Of a stretch of DNA of 64,000 nucleotides, positions 18,001 to 26,064 are shown piece after piece. Origin of the DNA: Pseudomonadota bacterium (GTDB lineage: Bacteria > Myxococcota_A > Bradymonadia > Bradymonadales > GCA-2716585); assembly GCA_005804885.1 (NCBI GenBank), contig SYOX01000369.1:1-64000 (forward strand). Direction: 5' to 3'. The stretch's first letter is position 1. Each line of letters begins with the position of its first letter. The notes under the pieces were generated by a model. That model saw nothing but the letters and a program-made list of their open reading frames with translations. It ran no database searches and was not told the DNA's origin. A program made the position numbers and the translations under genes.

Positions 18001-18905
18001 GGCAGGAAGATCTGACCGCTGCGACGCAGACCCCGCTTGCGATCGTAGGTCACCCGCTCGGTGCGGAAGTAACCGAACTTGTACATGTCGACGTTGTCGT
18101 ACTCGACGACCTCGTAGACCTGCTGCTTGGGCGCCTTGACGTAGCTCGTCACGATCTCGACCTGCGTAGGGCCGCAATCCGCCGAGGCGTAGTAGTAGCA
18201 CGCGTAGGAGGGCACGATGATCGCCTTGGAGGTGAACTCGAAGTAGTTCATCTCCCCGGTCGCCGGATCAAACTCCTGGCGGAAGGTCTGCGCCAGCGGA
18301 TCCTCGTCCCCATAGTAGTACTGGTACTGGATCGTGTTGTCCGTGTCGAAGAGCGAGATGTTCGACAGCATGTTCGACGACCAGTCGACCCGCATGAAGT
18401 CCCGCTCATTCCAGAAGCGATCCGAGCCGTTCTCCGTGATGACGTTCGTCTGCTCGCCCGTGGCCGAGTTGTACGAGCGCTGCACGTCGAAGTGGCTCTG
18501 AATCCGATAGGCCACCACCGGCGACCCCTTGAAGACCCCGGGGTTGTGGCCCTCGCCGAGACCCTCGGCCACCTGCGTGTCGTTGACGCCCTGCGTGTTG
18601 GCCTCGGGCTCCGCGCCGGGCACCAGCTCGTAGGAGCGATAACCGATCAGCGCACCCTCCGTGATCTCGAAGTTCATCTTCTCCAGGCCCGTGCTCAAGC
18701 CCGTAAAGAAGAACGCGTTGGTGTGCGGCACGTCCGTGACCGTCTGCCGCATGTACCAGGTGCCCTCGAAGTCTGATTTGCTCAGCTTGTTCGGGCTGGT
18801 CCTGTCAATGTCGCCCACCTGCTGCGCGCAACCGACGAGCGCCGCAAGGCTCCCCGCCAGCAGCGCGCCGGTGACCGCATGACGTGTCAAGCTCTTCATC
18901 TGCAT
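15021..18905 (-). CDS. Lipoprotein zinc metalloprotease of the metzincin type
   Basis: A 1,294-residue exported protease. ATG 18905 has a GAGGAGG site 9 bases upstream and starts a lipoprotein signal ending LAALVGC. The zinc site is a complete HExxHxxGxxH motif: His666, Glu667, His670, Gly673, His676. It is followed about 70 residues later by a Met-turn, SSIMDYG (Met747). This pairing is the metzincin signature and resembles the EcxA/DUF5117-type zinc-dependent metalloproteases, although this protein is longer and divergent. The domain before the protease (residues ~40-500) is large and beta-rich. It is divergent from a vWA lipoprotein. The substrate is unknown; secreted or outer-membrane protein turnover is likely. 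Confidence 0.85.
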   Translation of the reverse strand: MQMKSLTRHAVTGALLAGSLAALVGCAQQVGDIDRTSPNKLSKSDFEGTWYMRQTVTDVPHTNAFFFTGLSTGLEKMNFEITEGALIGYRSYELVPGAEPEANTQGVNDTQVAEGLGEGHNPGVFKGSPVVAYRIQSHFDVQRSYNSATGEQTNVITENGSDRFWNERDFMRVDWSSNMLSNISLFDTDNTIQYQYYYGDEDPLAQTFRQEFDPATGEMNYFEFTSKAIIVPSYACYYYASADCGPTQVEIVTSYVKAPKQQVYEVVEYDNVDMYKFGYFRTERVTYDRKRGLRRSGQIFLPNRHNIWETAYKADGSRIPLTERTPKPVVYYINQEMPSELWSYNENIGKEWDRAFTRAAAAAKGMTPEAFTAEFGAMYVVCHNPVQLNDDASCGEAGKVVNVGDVRYNHIYWVHQPQLSGPLGYGPSAADPETGEIISGTAYVYGASVDTYAASSLDVIKLLVTCEESGEESPECQAHLNEITSGSDVKADILNRLKPGIDPRSAVSPELARIPVPTDIREMIPAETMAKIEHTIANPLPFDYGFEDRQLNRMKENSFDLGLLDDQMVRDLTGNRYQNAGEVPADVLEEIRPANWMTAEKVQKLEEARIQHFAKNNIMLASFVDDVVAGLAISLAEEAKTLDPAERDEYMYQKIRGLIYKGVMEHEIGHTVGLRHNFQGSYDSLNYFDNFWKLRKENLREIEFVNDLYEVSALTENQRLGRVVDANGNVVDQLTGGQPEYGYSSIMDYGLRFNTDLHGIGKYDEAAIIYAYSGGFDGKFNEQNEEITDKGYVETWSEDAFAAAERGEDGNVIVADLIREFDFRESLAYTHLLEGYNYTTIANMWGDVGNISKRELVKFDEVRAAREAGDAQRPVEVPFMFCTDDWVGVDSSCHRWDHGADPMEQTNYVINSYKDYYWFTNFARDSLEWSPYSKVGRTLSRYFSYLTNIYQQLFFGGDYDGIQSTYRWLASNAGLNLIAEVLMTPNYGEHVVDSKGVLVHCFDANSDEFEENGQTTSTQEKCSNAPDVEIAMGQGRYPFNRYDYNSGYTYYYYPTEAGHFYDYLAAILALTSSRATVRGVDVQTDSIAYSLPYYLVFDNQLNNLFGSIWLETPADFGSVLVDGEVVSRPLSPVSFGNTRVDPKTGRTVNSNNIPQGMESGRIIQPYHSWSMRVYPELYGMAFFSSNYQLTFAENNNIFRLGNGEAFDPGDGFELITCTDPTLGHTYGAVRNRSSANLSAAVRIVQRCAQNVALYQAARSGLRLEEAATHQRNIEQDVIYINMMRSYYDVFGQVF

Positions 18906-19179
18906 TTACTGATGCCTCCTCGTGTGGCTCTCGTGGCCTATCAAATCCAAGCTCTGAAGCTCTTTGCTCAAGAACGTTCATCTCCTAACACTGGGTCGGG
19001 CTCTTTTACAAGCTCCATGCCAGATCATCTCGCGCACATCAACCCGCCGGGCGCGCACCCCCGATTTCTCGCCCTGACCTGTAAGCACCCCCGCCCACAG
19101 GCGTTTGACACCCCAGACGGCACGACCCGGCGAGATCGGACCCCCCCCCCGACGCCCCAACCACGCACGGAGCAACGCG

Positions 19180-20682
19180 ATGCGCGTTAACAATCGAACG
19201 GTCACTGCGCTCCTCCTCCTGACCACCTCGATCGGCCTCGGCGCCTGCACCGGCGGCGCCTTCAAATCCCCCGCCCTCGACATGGCCCCCTCCAGGCTCG
19301 AAGGCGCCCGCCTCGAGACCTCGGGCGGCCTCGGCGGCAGCGGCGTCGTCCGCTCCGGCGCCCACGACGCCGGCTACTTCCGCCACCTCGTCGACAAGGG
19401 CATCCTGCCCACGCCCGACGAGATCACCGTCGAAGGCGTCTTCGCCGAACACAACACCCACCTGCCCTCCCCCCACGCGGACCGCGCCATCACCCTCCAC
19501 CCCCTCCTCGGCGTCTCCATCGACCCCATCGACCACGCGCCCGCCGCCATCCTCCAGCTCGGCATGAACTCGCACATCGACTTCTCGGGCCTCCCGCGCC
19601 TGCCCGTCAACCTCGCCGTCGTCCTGGACAAGTCGGGCTCCATGAACGACGACCAGAAGATGACCTACGTCAAGGAGGGCCTCAAGCTCATGCTCGACTC
19701 CCTCGGACCCCAGGACACCCTCTCCATCGTCGCCTACGACAGCCGCGCCCACCTCATCATGCCGCCCACGCCCGTCAGGCAACCCCGCCTCATCGCCGCC
19801 ATCATCGACTCCATCTACCCCAGCGGCGCCACCAACATCCACGACGGCCTCCTGCTCGGCTACCAGCAGCTCCTTGAGCGCTACGACGACCGCGCCGTCA
19901 ACCGCCTCATGCTCCTGTCCGACGGCGTCCCCACCACCGGCCCCACCGAGATCGAGTCCATCGTCGCCGCCTCCGACGCCTTCGACCGCTACAACATCGG
20001 CGTCTCCACCATCGGCGTCGGCACCGACTTCAACCACGAACTCATGCTCCAGCTCGCACGACAGGGCGGCGGCAACTTCTACTTCCTCCAGGACGCCCAG
20101 CGCATCACCACCGTCTTTCGCGACGAGCTCGAGACCACCCTGACCCCCGTGGCCGAAGACCTCACCCTCACCCTGGAGTTCGACCCGCAGGTCCGCATGA
20201 TCGCCGCCCACGGCCTCCCGCTCGCCCTCAACCGCCAGGGCGACCCCGAGATCCACATCCCCACCCTCTACCTCTCGCGCCGCAACGGCGTCATGCTCGT
20301 CGAACTCGACCTCGGCGACCTGCTCGACTACGAGGGCCCCGCGCACCTCGGCGACGCCGTCCTCGAATACACCTTCACCGACACCGGCCGCCGCGAGCGA
20401 CACCGCTACCCCATCCACATGCCCGAGGCCTCCTCCACCCTCCACGGACACCGCGTCTTCTTCGAACACGCCGCCGTCCGCAAGAACTTCGACCTCCTCA
20501 TGACCGTCTTCGGCCTCCAGGACGCCTGCCAGGCCTGGCAGGACAACGACCCCCACGCCGCCCGCGCCATCCTCCAGCACCTCGAAGCGCACCTCGCCGC
20601 CGAAGCCCACGACCTCGAAGACGCCGGCCTCCACAAGGAGCTCGCCACCGTCCGCAGGCTCCGATCCGCCGCAGGCCGCTGA
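19180..20682 (+). CDS. vWA-domain lipoprotein
   Basis: A 500-residue lipoprotein. ATG 19180 is preceded by GGAG at 7 bases; the signal ends IGLGAC. A von Willebrand A domain spans about residues 140-320: the metal-ion-dependent adhesion site begins LDKSGSMND, continues through the Thr of SGATNIHDG and ends with the Asp of LLSDGVPTTG, so the MIDAS looks intact. The C-terminal ~170 residues form a beta-rich region followed by a helical tail with an Ala/Glu-rich repeat-like segment, as in Ca-activated chloride channel-like bacterial vWA proteins (YfbK/BatB style). It is transcribed away from the metalloprotease gene across a 274-base spacer. Its partner is unknown. Confidence 0.88.
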   Translation: MRVNNRTVTALLLLTTSIGLGACTGGAFKSPALDMAPSRLEGARLETSGGLGGSGVVRSGAHDAGYFRHLVDKGILPTPDEITVEGVFAEHNTHLPSPHADRAITLHPLLGVSIDPIDHAPAAILQLGMNSHIDFSGLPRLPVNLAVVLDKSGSMNDDQKMTYVKEGLKLMLDSLGPQDTLSIVAYDSRAHLIMPPTPVRQPRLIAAIIDSIYPSGATNIHDGLLLGYQQLLERYDDRAVNRLMLLSDGVPTTGPTEIESIVAASDAFDRYNIGVSTIGVGTDFNHELMLQLARQGGGNFYFLQDAQRITTVFRDELETTLTPVAEDLTLTLEFDPQVRMIAAHGLPLALNRQGDPEIHIPTLYLSRRNGVMLVELDLGDLLDYEGPAHLGDAVLEYTFTDTGRRERHRYPIHMPEASSTLHGHRVFFEHAAVRKNFDLLMTVFGLQDACQAWQDNDPHAARAILQHLEAHLAAEAHDLEDAGLHKELATVRRLRSAAGR

Positions 20683-20735
20683 CCCGATCACCCAAAAACA
20701 TTTTCAAATCAAAGGCTTGAATCAAGAGCAACGCA

Positions 20736-21551
20736 TCAGGAGGAGCGCGCCGCCACCAGCACCAGCCACACCCGCGCGCCCACCTCGCTGAGCGCCCGCG
20801 TCGCCTCGATGGCCGTCGCGCCCGTCGTCAGCACGTCGTCGATCAGCACCACGCGGGCGCCCCCGACGCGCCGTTGATCGGCGACGAAGGCCCCCTGGAG
20901 GTTGCCCAGCCGCTCGGCCCTGGACAGCGACCGCTGGGGCGCCGCGCCCTCATCCCCTGGCCTGAGCAGCCCGTCGACCTCGCAGCGCCAGCCCGACCGT
21001 CGGGCGACCTCCCCGGCCAGCAGCGCCGCCGGGTTGTAGCCTCGCAGGCGCACCCTCGACGCGCTCGACGGCACGGGCACCACGACAGGCGATCGCGGCG
21101 CCGTCGTGGGCGGATCGCCGCCGACGATCCACCCGCTCATCAGCGCGCCGAGCCCCTCGGCCGCGCCTCGGTCGCCGTCGAACTTGAGCCTGCGGATCGC
21201 GGCCTGGACCGGCCCCTCGTAGGCGAAGGGGGCGCGGGCGCACCCCCAGGCCGGGGAGGCCGCCGCGCACTCGGGGCAGGTCAGGGCCCAGGCGCTCGAC
21301 GGCGTGTCCAGGAAGGGGGTCAGCGGCAGCGCGCAGGATGCGCAGCGCGGCCTCTCGATGTGCACCAGCGCGGCCAGGCAGGCGAGGCAGAACCAGCGGG
21401 CGTCCTCGGTGTCGGGGCCGTCGGGCGAGCCGAGCGAGCGATCCAGGGCGGGTTGGAAGGGCATGTGGCCGAGGCAGCCGAGGCAGCGCGGGGGGAAGAG
21501 GCTGCCGAGCAGGACCCGGCCGGCCGCGCGGATGTCGTCGCGACTGGCCAT
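20736..21551 (-). CDS. comF: ComF family phosphoribosyltransferase-like protein
   Basis: A 271-residue ComF homologue, needed in several bacteria for natural transformation after DNA uptake. The N-terminus has a four-cysteine zinc ribbon (CLGC at 23-26, then further CxxC pairs in FCLAC and CASC). The C-terminus is a type I phosphoribosyltransferase domain with the signature VVLIDDVLTTGATA. It is the last gene of a minus-strand series proA-rsfS-rlmH-comF and begins 3 bases after rlmH. A comEC gene at the far end of the window supports a competence role. ATG 21551 is the natural start. Confidence 0.9.
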   Translation of the reverse strand: MASRDDIRAAGRVLLGSLFPPRCLGCLGHMPFQPALDRSLGSPDGPDTEDARWFCLACLAALVHIERPRCASCALPLTPFLDTPSSAWALTCPECAAASPAWGCARAPFAYEGPVQAAIRRLKFDGDRGAAEGLGALMSGWIVGGDPPTTAPRSPVVVPVPSSASRVRLRGYNPAALLAGEVARRSGWRCEVDGLLRPGDEGAAPQRSLSRAERLGNLQGAFVADQRRVGGARVVLIDDVLTTGATAIEATRALSEVGARVWLVLVAARSS

Positions 21552-21554
21552 GGC

Positions 21555-22025
21555 TCACTTGTGGTAGGGCTCGCCCCGCAGGATGGTCATCGCCCGGTAG
21601 AGCTGCTCGACGAGCACCACGCGGGCCAGCTCGTGCGGCAGGGTCATCTTCGAGAGCGCCAGCACCTTGTCGGCCCGCTGGCGCACGCGCTCGTCGAGGC
21701 CGAGGGCGCCGCCGATGACGAAGCTGAGGTCGTCGCGGCCGTAGACCATCTGCGACTCGATGAAGGCCGCCAGCGCCTCGCTGCTCTCCTGGCGGCCCCT
21801 CTCGTCCATGACCACGACGGTGCCGCTGGCCGGAAGCGCCCCCAGGAGGCTGTCGGCCTCGGCGGCCACGCCGCGCTCGGGGTTGTGCCGCTCGGTCTTG
21901 CGCGCCTCGCGCACCTCGACCTCCTCGACGCCGATGACGTGCTTGAGGCGGCCGAGGTAGACATCGGCGGCGCTGCGGTAGTGGGGCTCTCGCAGCTTGC
22001 CCACGGCGATGATCCGGACGCGCAT
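21555..22025 (-). CDS. rlmH: 23S rRNA pseudouridine(1915) N3-methyltransferase RlmH
   Basis: A 156-residue SPOUT-fold methyltransferase that acts on pseudouridine 1915 of helix 69 on assembled 70S ribosomes. Family hallmarks are the N-terminal VRIIAVGKL, the SAM-binding knot motif FVIGGALGL, the LSKMTLPHELARVVLVEQLYRA block and the C-terminal GEPYHK. Length is normal. It lies 7 bases after rsfS, the usual partner, and 3 bases before comF. Confidence 0.97.
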   Translation of the reverse strand: MRVRIIAVGKLREPHYRSAADVYLGRLKHVIGVEEVEVREARKTERHNPERGVAAEADSLLGALPASGTVVVMDERGRQESSEALAAFIESQMVYGRDDLSFVIGGALGLDERVRQRADKVLALSKMTLPHELARVVLVEQLYRAMTILRGEPYHK

Positions 22026-22032
22026 GGGCGGG

Positions 22033-22479
22033 TCAGCCGCCGAAGCCTTCAGCGTCGCGCTCGGTGGTCAGGCCCTCGGGGATCTGGATGGGGAGCCGGG
22101 GGGCGTCCATCCAGAGCCGCTCGAGGCTGTACTTCTCGCGCTCGTTGATGTGGAAGATGTGGACGACGATGTCGCCGTAGTCCATCAGCACCCACAGGCC
22201 CTGCTGGGCGCCCTCGACCCCGCGGGCCCGGTAGCCCAGCTCGCGCAGATCCCCGCCGATGCCGTCCGCGATCGCCTGCACCTGCCTGTCCGAGCGGCCC
22301 GTGCACAGGACGAAGTAATCGCAATAGCTGACCATCTTGCGGACGTCGATGATCTCCAGATCGAGGGCCTTCCTGTCCCAGGCCGCCTCGGCGATCTCGC
22401 GCGCCATGTTCTCGATCGTGGTGTCCATGGTCGCCTTGTCGGCGCCCTCGGGCGAGCCCGCCTTGTCCTTCTCTGCCAT
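22033..22479 (-). CDS. rsfS: Ribosome silencing factor RsfS
   Basis: A 148-residue protein of the RsfS/Iojap family. It binds ribosomal protein uL14 and blocks subunit joining when nutrients are scarce. The conserved core reads KALDLEIIDVR, then YFVLCTGRSDRQVQAIAD, then GYGDIVVHIF-like DYGDIVVHIF and YSLERLW. The ~20 N-terminal residues are a charged extension. It sits between proA and rlmH in a compact operon; nadD, often found next to rsfS, is absent here. Confidence 0.96.
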   Translation of the reverse strand: MAEKDKAGSPEGADKATMDTTIENMAREIAEAAWDRKALDLEIIDVRKMVSYCDYFVLCTGRSDRQVQAIADGIGGDLRELGYRARGVEGAQQGLWVLMDYGDIVVHIFHINEREKYSLERLWMDAPRLPIQIPEGLTTERDAEGFGG

Positions 22480-22496
22480 GCTCCCTCGTCGGGGCC

Positions 22497-23819
22497 TCAG
22501 CCCCTGATCTGGCCATCTCCGCGGATGACAAACTTGGTCGTGGTCAATTCCCTGAGCCCCATCGGGCCAAAGGCATGGAGCTTCGTCGTCGAGATGCCGA
22601 TCTCGGCACCGAGGCCGAGCTGGCCGCCGTCGGCGAAGCGCGTCGAGGCGTTGACCAGCACTACGGAGCTGTTGACCCGGCTCAAGAAGGCCTCGGCCTG
22701 CCCCACCGACTCCGTCACGATCGCCTCGGTGTGGTCCGAGCCGTAGGTCTGGATGTGACCTATCGCCGCGTCCAGATCATCGACGACGGCCACGGCCACG
22801 TCGAGGCTCAGGTACTCGGCGAAGAAATCCTCCTCGGTCGCCGGCACGCAGAGCGCCGGATCAAAGAGGCCGCGACCCTTTAGCGCGGCCAGGGCGCGCT
22901 CGTCAAGGTGCAGCCTGACGCCGTGGCCCATGAGCCCCTCGGCCACGGCCGGCAGCAGATCCTCGGCGCGCGACCGGTGGACAAGCACCGTCTCGATCGC
23001 GTTGCACACGCTCGGGCGCTGGACCTTGCCGTTGATCACGATGGAGACGGCCTTGTCCGCGTCCGCCGTCGCGTCGAGGTAGACGTGGCAGACCCCCTTG
23101 TAATGCTTGATCACCGGGATCCGGGAGTGCGCCGACACGAAGCGCACCAGGCCCTCGCCGCCCCTCGGGATGATCAGGTCGACGCTCTCCTCCTGGCTCA
23201 AGAGCGCCAGGATGCTCTCGCGGTCGGCGCTGTCGATGAACTGCAGCACGGCCGGGTCGATCCCGCCGGCCGCCAGCCCGGCGCGCAGCGCCTCGACCAC
23301 CGCCCGGTTGCTCCGCAGGGCGTCGCTGCCGCCCTTGAGCACCACCGCATTGCCGGCCTTGAGGCACAGCGCCGCCGCGTCCGAGGTCACGTTCGGGCGC
23401 GCCTCGTAGATGATCCCGACGACGCCCAGCGGGATCCGCCGCCTGGAGACGCGCAGCCCGTTGGGCCGCAGCCACGACTCGTCCTCCCGCCCGATGGGAT
23501 CGTCCGCCGCGGCGACCTCCCGCACCGCGCCGGCCATCGCCTCAAGCCGCCCCTCGTCCAGCAGGAGCCTGTCCACGAAGGCCGCGCCAAGATCGCCGCG
23601 CTCGACCGCGGCCCGCGCCTCCTCGACGTCGGCCGCGTTCGCGTCGAGGATCGCGGCGGCGCGCGCCTGCAGCGCGTCCGCCATCCTCATCAGCGCGCCC
23701 GACTTGGTCGTCGACGACGCCGACGCGATCAAGGGCGCCGCTCGGCGCGCCGCCCGCGCCTGGGCTTCGATCGTCATTGCGCTCTGGGGTTGATGAGTCG
23801 CCTCTTCTCTTGGGGTCAC
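22497..23819 (-). CDS. proA: Gamma-glutamyl phosphate reductase
   Basis: A 440-residue ProA, the second enzyme of proline synthesis, reducing glutamyl-5-phosphate to glutamate-5-semialdehyde with NADPH. The catalytic cysteine is Cys272 in SVCNAIET; the PLGVVGIIYEARPNVT and KGGSDAL nucleotide-binding blocks are intact. The GTG start at 23819 has GAGAGG about 6 bases upstream, while ATG 23777 (residue 15) matches where most ProA proteins begin; both are possible. It is the first gene of proA-rsfS-rlmH-comF. proB is not in the window. Confidence 0.96.
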   Translation of the reverse strand: MTPREEATHQPQSAMTIEAQARAARRAAPLIASASSTTKSGALMRMADALQARAAAILDANAADVEEARAAVERGDLGAAFVDRLLLDEGRLEAMAGAVREVAAADDPIGREDESWLRPNGLRVSRRRIPLGVVGIIYEARPNVTSDAAALCLKAGNAVVLKGGSDALRSNRAVVEALRAGLAAGGIDPAVLQFIDSADRESILALLSQEESVDLIIPRGGEGLVRFVSAHSRIPVIKHYKGVCHVYLDATADADKAVSIVINGKVQRPSVCNAIETVLVHRSRAEDLLPAVAEGLMGHGVRLHLDERALAALKGRGLFDPALCVPATEEDFFAEYLSLDVAVAVVDDLDAAIGHIQTYGSDHTEAIVTESVGQAEAFLSRVNSSVVLVNASTRFADGGQLGLGAEIGISTTKLHAFGPMGLRELTTTKFVIRGDGQIRG

Positions 23820-23884
23820 ATTGCCTCTCTCAATCTACCGATCCGCCCTGATCCCTGTCAATCCGCGCCCGCGAGGCGCCCTGG

Positions 23885-25147
23885 TTACGGCGTCCCTGCG
23901 GCGCCTCGAAGCTCGTGGTCCAGCGCCGCCTTCATCTTCCAGAAGGGCACGGCGCCGCGCACGAGGCGGCCGTTGATGAAGAGGGTCGGGGTGCCCTTGA
24001 CGTCCAGATCCTTGGCCAGCGCCACGTCGGCCTGGATGACGGCGTCGGGGCGGCCGCTGGCCACGCAGTCGGTCAGCTCCTTGACGTTGAGCGAGAGCGC
24101 CCGCGCGTGCTCTTCGGCGTGCTCGGGGCCGAGCGCGCGCTGGTTCTCGAAGAGGCGGTCGTGCATCGGCCAGAACTGGCCCTGCTCCTCGGCGCAGATC
24201 GCCACCTTGGCGGCCTGGCAGGCGTGCTGGTGGAAGGGCTTGCTCAGGCGCTTGTTGCAGGCCATGTCGAGGGGGTTGTGGTGGAAGACGACCCGGACCT
24301 TGCCCTTGTAGAGCGGATCCTCAATGATCTTCATGAGATCGGGAGCGACGCGCGAGCAGAAGGGGCACTCGAAGTCGGAGAACTCCGCGATCGTCACGAG
24401 GGCCTTGTCCCCCTCGGCGCCCTTGGCGTGGCCCGTGCCGTGGAGGCGCTTGATCTGGGCCGGGGTCAGGCTCGGGGTGCGGGAGAACTCTTCGAGGACC
24501 CACGCCTCGGCCTCGGCCAGGTGCTCGGCGTCGGTCTTCTTCAAGCCCTGCCCGAGCTGATGGACCAGCGCGGTGCCGGCGACGACGGCGACGATCATGG
24601 TGACGACGAAGCCGAAGGCCACCGGCGAGGGCGCCACGCGCCCGATGTTCCCGAAGAGCTCCTTGAGGGCGGCGCCGTAGGGCTGGCCGACCAGCGCGCG
24701 GGCCAGCAGCAGGCCGAGGATGTTGACCAGGTACAGGCTCGTGCAGGCCCAGCAGAAGGACTGCAGGATGAAGGCCGACACCCCGCCGAGGAAGAGCGAG
24801 TAGAGCACCGCGCCGCCGTAGAGGGCCAGCAGGATGTGGGGCGCGAACTTGTCGCCGCTCTTGCGAAAGAGCAGCAGGATAAGCAGCGTCCCGAGGTAGA
24901 AGCCCAGGCCGATCAAGGCGATGGGAATGCCGCCGACCTCGGAGAACTGGCTCCCGGCGGCCACATTGCAGTTGATCCTGCTCGACAGGTTGCAAAGCCC
25001 CTCGACCTTCTCGCCGGCGAAGGTCACGACGGCGTGGACGTAGGTGAGGTAGATCGACAGCCCCACCCCGGCCAGGGACGCAACCACGAACGCGAGCCAC
25101 GCCCCACCTGGCCGAGGCGACGATGGAGCCTGCCTGTCGCTGCCCAT
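23885..25147 (-). CDS. VKOR-DsbA fusion, disulfide-bond forming protein
   Basis: A 420-residue membrane protein. ATG 25147 follows a GGAGG site; longer in-frame starts add no conserved residues. The N-terminal ~200 residues are a vitamin K epoxide reductase domain with about five helices, the loop cysteines Cys52 and Cys60, and the quinone-side CxxC Cys132-Trp-Ala-Cys135. A linker leads to a periplasmic DsbA/thioredoxin-like domain (residues ~240-420) with the active site Cys261-Pro-Phe-Cys264 and a cis-Pro segment VKGTPTLFINGR. Such fusions oxidise cysteines of exported proteins and replace the DsbB/DsbA pair. This fits the many Cys-rich lipoproteins in the window. It follows proA's start by 65 bases on the upstream side and may be separately transcribed. 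Confidence 0.93.
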   Translation of the reverse strand: MGSDRQAPSSPRPGGAWLAFVVASLAGVGLSIYLTYVHAVVTFAGEKVEGLCNLSSRINCNVAAGSQFSEVGGIPIALIGLGFYLGTLLILLLFRKSGDKFAPHILLALYGGAVLYSLFLGGVSAFILQSFCWACTSLYLVNILGLLLARALVGQPYGAALKELFGNIGRVAPSPVAFGFVVTMIVAVVAGTALVHQLGQGLKKTDAEHLAEAEAWVLEEFSRTPSLTPAQIKRLHGTGHAKGAEGDKALVTIAEFSDFECPFCSRVAPDLMKIIEDPLYKGKVRVVFHHNPLDMACNKRLSKPFHQHACQAAKVAICAEEQGQFWPMHDRLFENQRALGPEHAEEHARALSLNVKELTDCVASGRPDAVIQADVALAKDLDVKGTPTLFINGRLVRGAVPFWKMKAALDHELRGAAGTP

Positions 25148-25309
25148 GAATCCTCCACATCGATCACGAGGGGATCGGCGGGCAAAAGCGCGCCTCCCAT
25201 CGATCATTTCCCTTGTTCGGCCGCTGGTCCTTGGCGTACCCTCAGAGCCTCATTGGGCGGCGCACCAACCCATACACAGACCCACGCTCATTACAAGACA
25301 AGGCCCGTC

Positions 25310-26032
25310 GTGACCACTCTGACTTCAACAAACGGGAAGGCCCAGCAGCGCTACCTCGCCGTCGCGGGCAACATCGGCGTGGGCAAGTCTTCGCTCGTGG
25401 AGTTCCTCTGCCACAGGTACGATCTCAAGCCCTACTTCGAACCCAACGACGAGAACCCCTACCTGGAGGACTTCTACGCCGACATGGGTCGATATGCCTT
25501 CCACAGCCAGATCTATTTCCTCGGGGCCAAGCACAAGCTCCACCGCGAGCTCAACCACAGCCCCGTGGACGTGATCCAGGACCGCACGATCTGGGAAGAC
25601 GCCGAGATCTTCGCCGAGCACCTCCACCGCAGCAACATCATGGACCCGCGCGACTACAAGACCTACCGCGCGCTCTACGAGTCCATCCGCGACACCCTCC
25701 GGCCGCCGGACCTGATGATCTACCTCAAGTGCTCGATGCGCACCACCCGAAGGCGCATCAAGGAGCGCGGCCGGCCCGCCGAGCAGAGCATCCCCCTGTC
25801 CTACCTCAAGAAACTGCAGGTGCTCTACGACGCCTGGATCGACGGCTACGACCTCTCCCCCGTCGTCACCCTGAACACCGGCAAGCTCGACTACATCACC
25901 GACATGGTCGACTGCCACGAGGTCATGTCCGCCGTCGACCGGCACTTTGGCCGCCGACAGCGCCTCTACCCCCTGCGCCCCGCCGCGCAAGCCCAGAGCC
26001 CCCCCGCCGCCATCTTGACGACGACGGGCTGA
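25310..26032 (+). CDS. Deoxynucleoside kinase
   Basis: A 240-residue kinase of the deoxynucleoside kinase/thymidine kinase 2-like family, which phosphorylates salvaged deoxynucleosides. The P-loop is GNIGVGKSS; the catalytic Glu-Arg region appears as VIQDRTIWEDAEIFAEH, and the lid Arg-rich motif as RTTRRRIKERGR. The start is a GTG at 25310 with AAGG upstream; no better ATG precedes the P-loop. The last ~25 residues are Pro/Ala-rich. It is divergent from the VKOR-DsbA gene and lies 32 bases before the glycosyltransferase gene. Exact base specificity cannot be read from the sequence. Confidence 0.9.
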   Translation: MTTLTSTNGKAQQRYLAVAGNIGVGKSSLVEFLCHRYDLKPYFEPNDENPYLEDFYADMGRYAFHSQIYFLGAKHKLHRELNHSPVDVIQDRTIWEDAEIFAEHLHRSNIMDPRDYKTYRALYESIRDTLRPPDLMIYLKCSMRTTRRRIKERGRPAEQSIPLSYLKKLQVLYDAWIDGYDLSPVVTLNTGKLDYITDMVDCHEVMSAVDRHFGRRQRLYPLRPAAQAQSPPAAILTTTG

Positions 26033-26064
26033 TCGCTTGCCCTTGAACATGTCCGGAGCTGCCC

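Noticed and set aside
15729-18776. Plus-strand frame of ~1,000 codons antisense to the metalloprotease
   Set aside because: No recognisable motif; the minus strand has a complete metzincin site.
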